A DNA stretch of 8,653 nucleotides from Actinomycetota bacterium (GTDB lineage Bacteria; Actinomycetota; Coriobacteriia; Coriobacteriales; RUG844): contig JAAXUU010000039.1 of the NCBI GenBank assembly GCA_013335845.1, positions 1 to 8,653 of the forward strand, given 5' to 3'. Positions 1 through 6,027 of this stretch are shown here, piece after piece. The notes below the pieces were generated by a model. The model was not told the DNA's origin and searched no databases. It saw only the letters and a list, made by a program, of their open reading frames with translations. Position numbers and translations under genes: made by a program. Positions within the stretch are counted from its first letter, which is position 1; each line of letters opens with the position of its first letter.

Positions 1-2
1 GC

Positions 3-356
3 GCCTTGATGATGCTTGCGGAAAACGACCTGGTCATCATACACGTCGAGTCTCCCGACACGGCCGGCCATGACGGCGAGGCGGAGCAGAAAGTCGCAGC
101 TATCGAGGCGATCGATCGCGAGATCGTCGCGCGTTTGATGGATTATGCGAGCGGGAATGATCTGCGTATTCTGGCGCTCCCGGATCACCCGACTCCCTTG
201 AGCCTGAAGACGCACAGTTCCGAGGCGGTCCCCTTCGTTTTATGGGGCCCCGGGATAGAAGCGAACGGAGGAGAGCGTCTCTGCGAGAAGGAGGCGGCGC
301 TTTCGGGTGTGGTGATCGACCCCGGTCACCTGCTTATGGGCGTGCTGCTGGCATGA
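3..356 (+). CDS. ApgM-family phosphoglycerate mutase / proposed homoserine kinase, C-terminal fragment
   Basis: Only the last 117 residues are present; the frame is open to the left edge, so the start lies outside the window. Two alkaline-phosphatase-superfamily metal motifs are visible: HVESPDTAGHDG at bases 42-77 and PDHPTP at 180-197, followed by a THSSEAVPF segment. These match the archaeal-type cofactor-independent phosphoglycerate mutase family (COG3635). Within that family I recall DHSTP in proven mutases and LPDHPTP in the bacterial subgroup that TIGRFAMs models as a proposed homoserine kinase (TIGR02535). The LPDHPTP reading therefore favours the second, which would phosphorylate homoserine on the way to threonine. 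Family membership is firm; the substrate is inference. No terminator is evident after the stop, and the next gene is over 300 bp away, probably in its own transcript. Confidence 0.82.
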   Translation, partial: ALMMLAENDLVIIHVESPDTAGHDGEAEQKVAAIEAIDREIVARLMDYASGNDLRILALPDHPTPLSLKTHSSEAVPFVLWGPGIEANGGERLCEKEAALSGVVIDPGHLLMGVLLA

Positions 357-471
357 TGCGAAGTGCCGGCCGTCAATTTATCTTGAACGGGCGAAATAAG
401 ATGCGAAACAAAGGTGCAAACAAGGGATCGGCTTATCTATCTGTCAAGGTTTTTAACATACATGAGCGTAT

Positions 472-500
472 CTTGTAACAGACTTACAAGCATCTTGTAA
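472..500. promoter_or_regulatory. Candidate operator: three alternating CTTGTAA/TTACAAG half-sites
   Basis: CTTGTAA occurs at 472-478 and 494-500, with its exact reverse complement TTACAAG at 484-490. The second and third copies make a perfect palindrome with a 3-base spacer; the first and second make one with a 5-base spacer. The two same-direction copies are 22 bp apart, about two helical turns, and are embedded in an 11-bp direct repeat (ATCTTGTAACA at 470-480 and 492-502). The arrangement suits a dimeric transcription factor controlling the gene at 693. The regulator is not identified; the motif resembles but does not match the Rex consensus. Confidence 0.45.
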
Positions 501-566
501 CACACTCGAAATAAATCATCGCGTTTAGCGGCAGTTTATGTACTTTTGCCGCAATTCGTCCATGTC

Positions 567-597
567 CTTTTTCCTTTCGGCGAAAAAGTCCTACTAT
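567..597 (+). promoter_or_regulatory. Possible promoter with overlapping inverted repeat
   Basis: A TACTAT hexamer at 592-597, followed by GAC, could be a -10 box. The region 16-17 bp upstream reads TTTCCT at 570-575, a poor -35. The same -10 (TACTATGA) occurs in the much better promoter of the homocysteine operon at 4772. The supposed -35 lies inside a perfect 7-bp inverted repeat (567-573 and 582-588, 8-base spacer), which could be an operator. Transcription would begin near 604 and give a leader of roughly 90 bases. Confidence 0.3.
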
Positions 598-644
598 GAC
601 GATACCGCCGTGGATGCGGGAAACATCCTCGGTATATACGGAGG

Positions 645-660
645 CACATGCAAGCATGTG
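645..660 (+). promoter_or_regulatory. Leader hairpin enclosing an alternative ATG
   Basis: CACATG (645-650) and CATGTG (655-660) form a 6-bp stem with a CAAG loop. The in-frame ATG at 648 is inside the left arm and has GGAGG just upstream (640-644). This would hide that start in the RNA and leave the AAAGGAG-preceded ATG at 693 exposed. This supports 693 as the main start, but regulation by the hairpin is inference only. Confidence 0.3.
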
Positions 661-692
661 AAAGAGGTAGAGCTATCTGCAAAGGAGCAGAC

Positions 693-2282
693 ATGAATCT
701 TCAGCGTCCCAATTCTAACGAAGCTACAGAAACATCGAACCGTTCGCGCAGCGTCGTCCCTTGCTCGGGTATTTGTACGCGTTGTTCCGATGACTGCAAA
801 GGAAACTGCGAGGTATTCAAGTCCTCGTTCCGCGGTCGCGAAGTCATCTATCCAGGTCCTTTCGGTCACATCACCGCCGGTGGCGACAAGGATTACCCGG
901 TCGATTACTCACACCTCAATATCTGCGGCTATGCTTTCGGTCTCAACGGTCTGCCTGAGGGCCTCGAAGCCGGTCCCGATACCGCCACCTTCCCGACTGT
1001 CGATACCATGACCGAATTCGGTTATGAGAACAAAGTGAAAATGAAGGTTCCTGTGTTCACCGGTGCGCTCGGTTCCACCGAGGTTGCACGTGCGAACTGG
1101 GAACATTTCGCGGTAGGTGCGGCGATTTCCGGCATCTCGCTCGTTTGCGGCGAGAACGTCTGCGGCATCGACCCAGCTCTCGAGCGTGACGCGAACGGTA
1201 AGGTCACCAAGGCTCCCGATATGGAGCGTCGCCTCAACCTGTATCGTCAGTATCATGAGGGCTTCGGTGATATCCTGGTGCAGATGAATGTCGAGGATAC
1301 GCGTCTCGGCGTCGCCGACTACGTGATCGGGAAGCTGGGCGTCGAGACCGTCGAACTCAAGTGGGGACAAGGTGCCAAGTGCATCGGCGGAGAGATCAAG
1401 GTCAATACGATCGAGCGCGCACTCTCACTCCAAGATCGCGGCTATATCGTCACACCCGATCCTTCGAACCCCGCTATCCAGGAATCATATAAGGCCGGCG
1501 CTATCAAGCAGTTCGAGCGTCATAGCCGACTCGGCTTCGTCGACGAAGAGGATTTCTACAACACCGTACAGCGTTTGCGTGATATGGGCGCGAAGCGTGT
1601 CACCCTGAAGACCGGTGCATACCCCATGCGCGAACTCGCTATGGCGATGAAGTGGGCGTCGAATGCCAAGATCGACTTTCTCACCATCGACGGTGCCCCC
1701 GGTGGTACCGGTATGAGCCCATGGCGCATGATGGAGGAGTGGGGCGTCCCCACCTTCTACCTGCAGTCGATGGCCTATGAGCTTGCATGTGAACTCGACA
1801 AGCAGGGTGCTTATGTCCCCGATCTCGCAATCGCCGGTGGCTTCAGCGAGGAGGCGGGCATCTACAAGGGTCTCGCAATGGGAGCTCCTTACTTCAAAGC
1901 TGTCTGCATGGGACGCGCGCTCATGATCCCCGGTTTCGTCGGCAAGAATATCGACAAATGGATCAAAGAAGGCGACCTGCCCAAGAGCGTCGCTCCTTAT
2001 GGAACGACCAAAGAGGAGATCTTCGTCACCTATGAGACCCTGCGTGAAAAATGGGGCGACGAAGTCGAGAAGTTCCCCTTGGGGGCCATCGGTATCTACT
2101 CGTATGTCGACCGTCTCAAGGTCGGACTGCAGCAGCTCATGGCAGGTTCGCGTTGCATGAACCTCGAGTCCATCACACGCAACGAGCTCATGGCGCTTAC
2201 TGAGGAATCCTCCAAGATCTCCGGTATTCCCTACATCATGGATGCATATCGCGACGAAGCGATGAAGATCATCCGCGCATAA
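693..2282 (+). CDS. Stand-alone FMN-binding glutamate-synthase-domain protein with N-terminal cysteine cluster
   Basis: The protein is 529 residues long and belongs to the Glu_synthase FMN-domain family (PF01645), a TIM-barrel flavin oxidoreductase. The signature DGAPGGTGMSP at residues 333-343 corresponds to the DGGTGASP phosphate-binding loop of glutamate synthase. The glutaminase (PF00310) and GXGXG (PF01493) domains of full-length glutamate synthase are absent. So is the usual CxxNTCPxG [3Fe-4S] motif; the matching stretch reads VCMGRALMIPGFVG. Instead there is an N-terminal set C24, C28, C31, C35 and C39 that could bind an Fe-S cluster. I chose the ATG at 693 because AAAGGAG (681-687) sits 5 bases upstream. 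An in-frame ATG at 648 has GGAGG only 3 bases away and lies in a hairpin. The gene is monocistronic, with a strong terminator after it. Its substrate is unknown; calling it GltB would overstate the evidence. Confidence 0.85.
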   Translation: MNLQRPNSNEATETSNRSRSVVPCSGICTRCSDDCKGNCEVFKSSFRGREVIYPGPFGHITAGGDKDYPVDYSHLNICGYAFGLNGLPEGLEAGPDTATFPTVDTMTEFGYENKVKMKVPVFTGALGSTEVARANWEHFAVGAAISGISLVCGENVCGIDPALERDANGKVTKAPDMERRLNLYRQYHEGFGDILVQMNVEDTRLGVADYVIGKLGVETVELKWGQGAKCIGGEIKVNTIERALSLQDRGYIVTPDPSNPAIQESYKAGAIKQFERHSRLGFVDEEDFYNTVQRLRDMGAKRVTLKTGAYPMRELAMAMKWASNAKIDFLTIDGAPGGTGMSPWRMMEEWGVPTFYLQSMAYELACELDKQGAYVPDLAIAGGFSEEAGIYKGLAMGAPYFKAVCMGRALMIPGFVGKNIDKWIKEGDLPKSVAPYGTTKEEIFVTYETLREKWGDEVEKFPLGAIGIYSYVDRLKVGLQQLMAGSRCMNLESITRNELMALTEESSKISGIPYIMDAYRDEAMKIIRA

Positions 2283-2305
2283 ATACTGCAGTCACCAACG
2301 ATGAG

Positions 2306-2339
2306 ATGGGTGCGGCTTCGGCCGCACCCATTGTTTTTT
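2306..2339 (+). terminator. Rho-independent terminator with UUCG tetraloop
   Basis: An 11-bp perfect stem (2306-2316 with 2321-2331) is capped by the very stable C(UUCG)G tetraloop and followed by a T-rich tail with six consecutive T at 2334-2339. It lies 24 bases after the stop of the FMN-domain gene. Read from the opposite strand the tail is not T-rich, so it serves mainly the rightward transcript; the converging adhesin gene has no clear terminator of its own before it. Confidence 0.95.
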
Positions 2340-2379
2340 ATCGACTTGAAGTAAATACGTTCATGCTGTTGGCAGCCAC

Positions 2380-4203
2380 TCATCTTATACGTTTCTCTAT
2401 GCAGCGCGCCTCCCTTCGCCGTACCAAGAGGGACCCGAGGACTATGTAGGCGGCGGATAGTAGGAGGATGAACCCGACGAGCGAGAGTGCGGAGTCGTCT
2501 CCGAGTTTCGGGATCGTGTCGGGTTTGAGACGGTTCTCGAAGGTCAGGGTGTAGACGGAGCCCCTCGTCGCCTCGATGGTCTGCGTACCGGGGGTGAGGT
2601 AGCGCGAATCGACATCGATTTCCTTCACGGTGTAGCACCCTTTTGTGGGGAGTGCGACTTCCACGGAACTCTTGCCGTCCGGTATGGTGACGATCTCGCA
2701 CCAGCCCTTGTCACTCGAGACCTCGAAGGCGGTTCCCCCGACATCTGTCGTATCCTCGGCGATTTTCTCGATAAAGATCTTCGGCATCGCCTCCTTGTTC
2801 TCGATGAGCACCTTGTGTACCTGCGCGACCGTGTCGTTCGTTAGTTCCACGCAGATGGGCTCGCTTTCGATGTAGGTGGTTTCGTCGACATCGATTTCCG
2901 TGATGGTGTAGGTACCGCACAGAAGATCGTCGATGATGAGAGGTTCATCGGCTCTGAGGTGGACGGTTTCACGATATCCGGATGTGATCGACTCGATGAG
3001 GAATGTGAAGGACGTGGCATCACCTTCTATCCAGCTTTTCTTGGTAAGCTCGATCGATCCGCGCTTGAGGGTATTGGAAAAGGTGCAGGTTGTGGTCGTG
3101 CCTGCCACGACCTCGATGCAAAGTGGCTCGGTAGGCGTGTATCTCGCAGGGGTATCGAGTTCCGTCACGGTGTAGGTTCCGCTCGGGAGAGCGCCCGAAT
3201 GCCAGGATCCGTTCTCGTCGGTTCTGAATGGTATATCCCCCGAAGGCCCCGAAAGGAGGAATTCGCGCGCGAGATCGATCCCATCCTCGCTGGTTTTGGT
3301 CACGACCAGCTCGCCCCACTCGACCGAGAGGGGAACCGAGACAGGCTCGGGTGTCACGCTGGCGACAACCATATTCTGAAAGCCACTTTCGACCGATCTC
3401 CAACAAACATATGCGGGTTTGATCCCCAGCGCCGTTACGTTGAACGTCGCGCTGGGTTGATGTTCCACGCGAGAACTATCGGCGACTTTCAAAGCGGGCA
3501 TATAAAGATAGAATGATTCCCCGCTTATGAGGTTCCTCTTCGCGTTGCCATGTGAATCTCCGATAAAGGAGCCTTCAGGTGCGACTGCGATGGTCGCGTC
3601 GATGGAGCTTACGCCGCTATCACATCGGACAGCGTAGGGGCCGCATCTCCATAAGGAATCATCAGCATCGAACACCTCAGGTAGAGCCTCGTGCCCGCTC
3701 GGGCTGTCTATGCAGAGTTGTTCTCCCGTACCTTTGGCATAGTCCGCTAGGAGATAGTCCACGGCGGCAAGGAGCTCGCTATCCTGTGCTGTGAGTCTGG
3801 TCCTGTCCTTCTGCCCCATTGCGATCCAGATGGCCATTTGTGTCGACATGCGCCACTCGTCGCTATCAAGCGAGCCGTATCGCTGGGTCGCGGGGAAGCC
3901 GTGGAGCAGCAGATTGCACAAACCATCACTCGGCTGGAACGGGATAGGGCAATCCCCGACGGGTGGATCGATGTTCGCGTTAAGGCAATATGCTATCTCC
4001 CCGGTCGAGGGAACGGTATGCCTCCAGCTGCCTACGTCGATGCCACCGTGCTGGAAATAGAACCGGCCGTCGACCCAACTTACGATTTCCAATGCCCGCG
4101 CTGTCGGGGGAACGGAAAATGTGAAAGCTAGGAGAATCATCACCACTATCGGTAGGAATCGATACCAAACCTTCATCGAAGTTCGGTCCTGTGTATCGTG
4201 CAT
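2380..4203 (-). CDS. Secreted thioester-domain (TQxA) adhesin with three SpaA/CnaB-type repeats and C-terminal anchor
   Basis: Starting at the ATG at 4203 gives 607 residues. AGGAGG lies 5 bases upstream; the longer frame from 4242 has no such site and would spoil the signal peptide. Residues 1-37 are a Sec signal (basic KVWYR, hydrophobic core, cleavage after TARA). Residues about 60-135 form a TQxA/thioester domain with YC (C73) and STQMAIW (Q122), the pair that forms an internal Cys-Gln thioester in Gram-positive adhesins. Three SpaA-like beta-sandwiches follow at about 297-382, 383-471 and 472-560. Each has the isopeptide triad pattern: K303/E348/N377, K388/E436/N469 and K480/E528/N557. 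The C-terminus has IPKLGDD (564-570), a hydrophobic span (about 572-594) and a basic RRREAR tail, the layout of a sortase signal with a non-LPxTG motif. The role inferred is covalent attachment to host or partner surfaces. Fourteen cysteines are unusual for this class. No sortase gene is in the window. Confidence 0.85.
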   Translation of the reverse strand: MHDTQDRTSMKVWYRFLPIVVMILLAFTFSVPPTARALEIVSWVDGRFYFQHGGIDVGSWRHTVPSTGEIAYCLNANIDPPVGDCPIPFQPSDGLCNLLLHGFPATQRYGSLDSDEWRMSTQMAIWIAMGQKDRTRLTAQDSELLAAVDYLLADYAKGTGEQLCIDSPSGHEALPEVFDADDSLWRCGPYAVRCDSGVSSIDATIAVAPEGSFIGDSHGNAKRNLISGESFYLYMPALKVADSSRVEHQPSATFNVTALGIKPAYVCWRSVESGFQNMVVASVTPEPVSVPLSVEWGELVVTKTSEDGIDLAREFLLSGPSGDIPFRTDENGSWHSGALPSGTYTVTELDTPARYTPTEPLCIEVVAGTTTTCTFSNTLKRGSIELTKKSWIEGDATSFTFLIESITSGYRETVHLRADEPLIIDDLLCGTYTITEIDVDETTYIESEPICVELTNDTVAQVHKVLIENKEAMPKIFIEKIAEDTTDVGGTAFEVSSDKGWCEIVTIPDGKSSVEVALPTKGCYTVKEIDVDSRYLTPGTQTIEATRGSVYTLTFENRLKPDTIPKLGDDSALSLVGFILLLSAAYIVLGSLLVRRREARCIEKRIR

Positions 4204-4338
4204 GAAGTCCTCCTCGTTTCGAGTTCCGCTATCCTCGATCACCCTACAGAGGGGGACTTACGCTGTTTCATGTCATGTGCGACAACCGACCCTTGTTTTT
4301 CCCGTCGCGACTCGAACGCCATCGTGGGGAATTCGGAA

Positions 4339-4374
4339 ACACCCAGCTAAAAGCCGTTGAGGGTGTCTTTTTTT
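4339..4374 (+). terminator. Terminator-like hairpin without an upstream gene
   Basis: ACACCC (4339-4344) pairs with GGGTGT (4361-4366), and an AGC/GTT step may extend the stem. Seven T follow at 4368-4374. In the rightward direction this is a plausible intrinsic terminator, yet there is no rightward gene between 2282 and this point. It may end an antisense or small RNA starting near the adhesin's 5' end. Otherwise it may be a leftover, or part of the adhesin's leader read the other way. Confidence 0.45.
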
Positions 4375-4453
4375 CCTATAACCCCTTTTTTGGAGGAGGG
4401 GAGACAAGAAAAAACAGTGATATCCTGCGTGGTGGATCGTGGGGGAAAGCCCG

Positions 4454-4490
4454 AAAAAGCGAGCAGCCCGGTGGGGGAACCGGGCTGCTC
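4454..4490 (-). terminator. Leftward terminator-like hairpin
   Basis: GAGCAGCCCGGT (4461-4472) pairs perfectly with ACCGGGCTGCTC (4479-4490) over 12 bp with a 6-base loop. Read on the minus strand it is followed by GC and then TTTTT (4454-4458), as an intrinsic terminator should be. Read rightward the hairpin is followed by TCACAAGG, which is not a terminator tail. It therefore implies a leftward transcript arising between 4490 and the operon start at 4843, where no leftward gene is visible. Confidence 0.6.
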
Positions 4491-4640
4491 TCACAAGGAG
4501 GGGATGCGACGCTTATTTTGCGTCATCAGTTGCAAGAACCGAGTCGTGTCTGGCAACATCTACGGGGCGGCAGGGGAACCGCCTTCGTATGAACACAGTA
4601 TGCCAGATGAAGATTGAGAACCTATGACTTGACCGTGTAG
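4491..4640 (-). ncRNA. Candidate structured small RNA, family not recognised
   Basis: Long-range pairing is visible. A closing stem joins 4522-4531 with 4619-4628 (5 bp, a 2-base mismatch step, then 3 bp). Next come a large bubble (17 and 11 bases) and an apical arm TCTGGCA 4549-4555 with TGCCAGA 4601-4607. The arm is capped by a hairpin, TACG/CGTA and GGCGG/CCGCC (4561-4589). The leftward terminator at 4454-4490 lies just downstream on the minus strand, hence the strand choice; the apical hairpin itself pairs slightly better as plus-strand RNA. The stem-bubble-stem outline recalls 6S RNA, but I see no conserved 6S sequence. No matching minus-strand promoter was identified. A short hairpin (GACGC 4508-4512 with GCGTC 4520-4524) would compete with the closing stem. 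Confidence 0.25.
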
Positions 4641-4675
4641 TTGTTGTGTGTCTGAGCCCGTTTTGTAACGCTCAC

Positions 4676-4693
4676 GTTGCCAAAGTTGCCAAA
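4676..4693. repeat. Tandem 9-bp direct repeat GTTGCCAAA x2
   Basis: Two exact abutting copies of GTTGCCAAA lie about 55 bp upstream of the operon's -35 box. A 9-bp period puts the copies slightly less than one helical turn apart, which could suit side-by-side binding by an activator or repressor of the homocysteine genes. No known regulator is matched, and chance or slippage remains possible. Confidence 0.5.
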
Positions 4694-4748
4694 CGGCGCA
4701 TCGGCCCATGATGCTCTCCGTTCATTTCGCCTTTTCGCAGCGCGGACT

Positions 4749-4777
4749 TTGCCTCTTCCTGTCGCACAAGGTACTAT
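4749..4777 (+). promoter_or_regulatory. Sigma-A-type promoter of the homocysteine/methionine operon
   Basis: TTGCCT at 4749-4754 and TACTAT at 4772-4777 are separated by exactly 17 bp. The likely start of transcription is near 4784, giving a leader of about 60 bases before the ATG at 4843. That leader is too short for the common large riboswitches. Control, if any, is more likely to come from DNA-binding proteins acting at or upstream of this site. Confidence 0.6.
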
Positions 4778-4842
4778 GAGAGCGCTTAAACAGATGCAAA
4801 CTTGCACGTACTGTAATTGTCGGAGATTCCGAAAGGCACATC

Positions 4843-6027
4843 ATGGCGAAAACATGGGAAGAGATAAACGATCGTATCGCCAAAGGAAATGCGGTCGTTA
4901 TGACAGCGGAGGAATTCGCCGCATTGGCGAAAGAAGAGGGCGTGAAGAGCGCGGCGAAAAAGGTGGATGTCGTTACCACCGGAACCTTCGGTCCGATGTG
5001 CTCGACCGGTGTTTTCATGAATTTCGGTCACACCGACATCCCTATACGCATGAAGGAGATCACTCTCAACGGTGTGCCGGCATCGGGTGGCTTGGCTGCC
5101 GTCGACACCTATCTCGGTGGCACCGAGGAATCGAAGACGCGCGGACTTGAATACGGAGGCGCCCATGTCATCGAGGACCTCATCGCCGGAAAAGAGATCC
5201 GTCTCGATGCGCTGGGGTCGGTCACAGATTGCTATCCTCTCGATGAAGTGAGTACGTACATCACCATCGACGACCTCAACCAGGCGTATTTCTTCAACCC
5301 ACGTAACGCGTATCAGAATTACAACGTCGCAGTCAACTCCACCGATAAGACCCTGCATACCTATCTCGGAACCCTGCTTCCGAACATGGGTAACGCGGTG
5401 TATTGTAGCGCCGGCGTACTGTCGCCGCTCTTGAACGACCCTACCTATCGCACGATAGGCATCGGCACGAAGTGCTTCGTCGCCGGCGCTCCCGGTTACG
5501 TCGCTTGGCAGGGTACGCAGCACAACCCGAGTGCTCCTCGCGACAAACACGGTGTCCCCACCGGCGGTGCGGGAACCATCGCCGTCATCGCGGATCTGAA
5601 ACGTGCGCGCAGCGAGTTCTTCGCCGCCGCTTCCTTCACGGGGTACGGGGTTTCATCCTTCGTCGGTATCGGTATCCCCATACCTGTGTTGGATGAGGAA
5701 CTCGCGGAAACCCTCGCACTGACCGACGCCGACATATCGGCGACGGTCTATGATTACGGCGTGCCTTCCCGCTCGCGTCCGGAGGTCGGGGTCTTCACAT
5801 ATGAGCAGTTGCGCAGCGGTCAGATCGAGATCGCGGGCAAAACGGTACGAACGGGCGGCGTGAGCTCGATGCCCAAAGCACGTGCCATCGCGAATGAACT
5901 CAAGCGTTGGATCCTCGAAGAGGGATATCTCCTCTCCGAGCCGGTCGAGAGACTTCCCGAGCCGGGAACGCCGGGGCCGACACCGCTCATACAGCGTGGC
6001 AAGAAGGAGGGTGAGCGCAATGCGTAA
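4843..6027 (+). CDS. Homocysteine biosynthesis protein (HcyBio, L-aspartate semialdehyde sulfurtransferase)
   Basis: This 394-residue protein belongs to the HcyBio family (PF01837, formerly DUF39). In Methanosarcina acetivorans and sulfate reducers this family, with an NIL-ferredoxin partner, makes homocysteine from aspartate semialdehyde and reduced sulfur. The family cysteines are present: C53 in GTFGPMCSTG and C130 in SVTDCYPLD. From memory these sit within one residue of the Methanosarcina pair reported as C54 and C131, with the first essential. C188 and C211 are additional. The protein stops after the HcyBio domain and lacks the C-terminal CBS domains of the longer archaeal version. The start has GAAAGG (4831-4836) upstream and an N-terminus typical of the family. 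It is first in the operon and overlaps the ferredoxin gene by 8 bases, implying translational coupling. Cytoplasmic. Confidence 0.93.
   Translation: MAKTWEEINDRIAKGNAVVMTAEEFAALAKEEGVKSAAKKVDVVTTGTFGPMCSTGVFMNFGHTDIPIRMKEITLNGVPASGGLAAVDTYLGGTEESKTRGLEYGGAHVIEDLIAGKEIRLDALGSVTDCYPLDEVSTYITIDDLNQAYFFNPRNAYQNYNVAVNSTDKTLHTYLGTLLPNMGNAVYCSAGVLSPLLNDPTYRTIGIGTKCFVAGAPGYVAWQGTQHNPSAPRDKHGVPTGGAGTIAVIADLKRARSEFFAAASFTGYGVSSFVGIGIPIPVLDEELAETLALTDADISATVYDYGVPSRSRPEVGVFTYEQLRSGQIEIAGKTVRTGGVSSMPKARAIANELKRWILEEGYLLSEPVERLPEPGTPGPTPLIQRGKKEGERNA

Larger units (their letters stand above)
357..692. other. Intergenic region upstream of the FMN glutamate-synthase-like gene
   Basis: No credible coding sequence is seen here; a 78-residue reading frame entering from 242 is low-complexity out-of-frame overlap with the ApgM-like gene. 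From about 400 to 560 the stretch is clearly more AT-rich than its surroundings. It carries the alternating CTTGTAA/TTACAAG sites at 472-500, an inverted repeat CTTTTTC/GAAAAAG at 567-588, a possible -10 at 592-597 and a leader hairpin at 645-660. No obvious T-tract terminator for the upstream gene was found. Confidence 0.6.
4204..4842. other. Long divergent intergenic region between adhesin and homocysteine operon
   Basis: About 640 bp with no credible protein gene. Frames of 60-105 residues overlap one another here in several phases, lack good ribosome binding sites and show no recognisable domains. The region contains a rightward terminator-like hairpin (4339-4374), a leftward terminator-like hairpin (4454-4490) and a long fold (4522-4628). 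It also holds a tandem 9-bp repeat (4676-4693) and the operon promoter (4749-4777). No adhesin promoter could be assigned with confidence. I looked for T-box, cobalamin, SAM-I/IV, SAH and THF riboswitch hallmarks and saw none. Confidence 0.6.

Noticed and set aside
4204..4242. Longer adhesin start at 4242 adding 13 residues
   Set aside because: The added residues are acidic and polar ahead of the signal peptide, and the AGGAGG site is correctly spaced only for the ATG at 4203.
4441..4500. Cobalamin or SAM riboswitch ahead of the methionine genes
   Set aside because: The GGTGGGGGAACC stretch is just the loop of a 12-bp hairpin; no B12-box or SAM-I core sequence is visible, and the likely promoter is downstream at 4749-4777.
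4566..4590. GGGGAACCGCC resembling a T-box TGGNACCGCG core
   Set aside because: Key positions differ and no stem I specifier arrangement or antiterminator/terminator pair is present.
4275..4627. Overlapping rightward frames of 62-105 residues in the adhesin-operon gap
   Set aside because: They run through hairpins and a T-tract, overlap in several phases, lack Shine-Dalgarno sequences and have no recognisable content.
4786..5550. 254-residue open frame on the minus strand opposite HcyBio
   Set aside because: It lies antisense to a clearly recognisable family gene, has no domain I recognise, and reflects third-position GC bias in the real frame.
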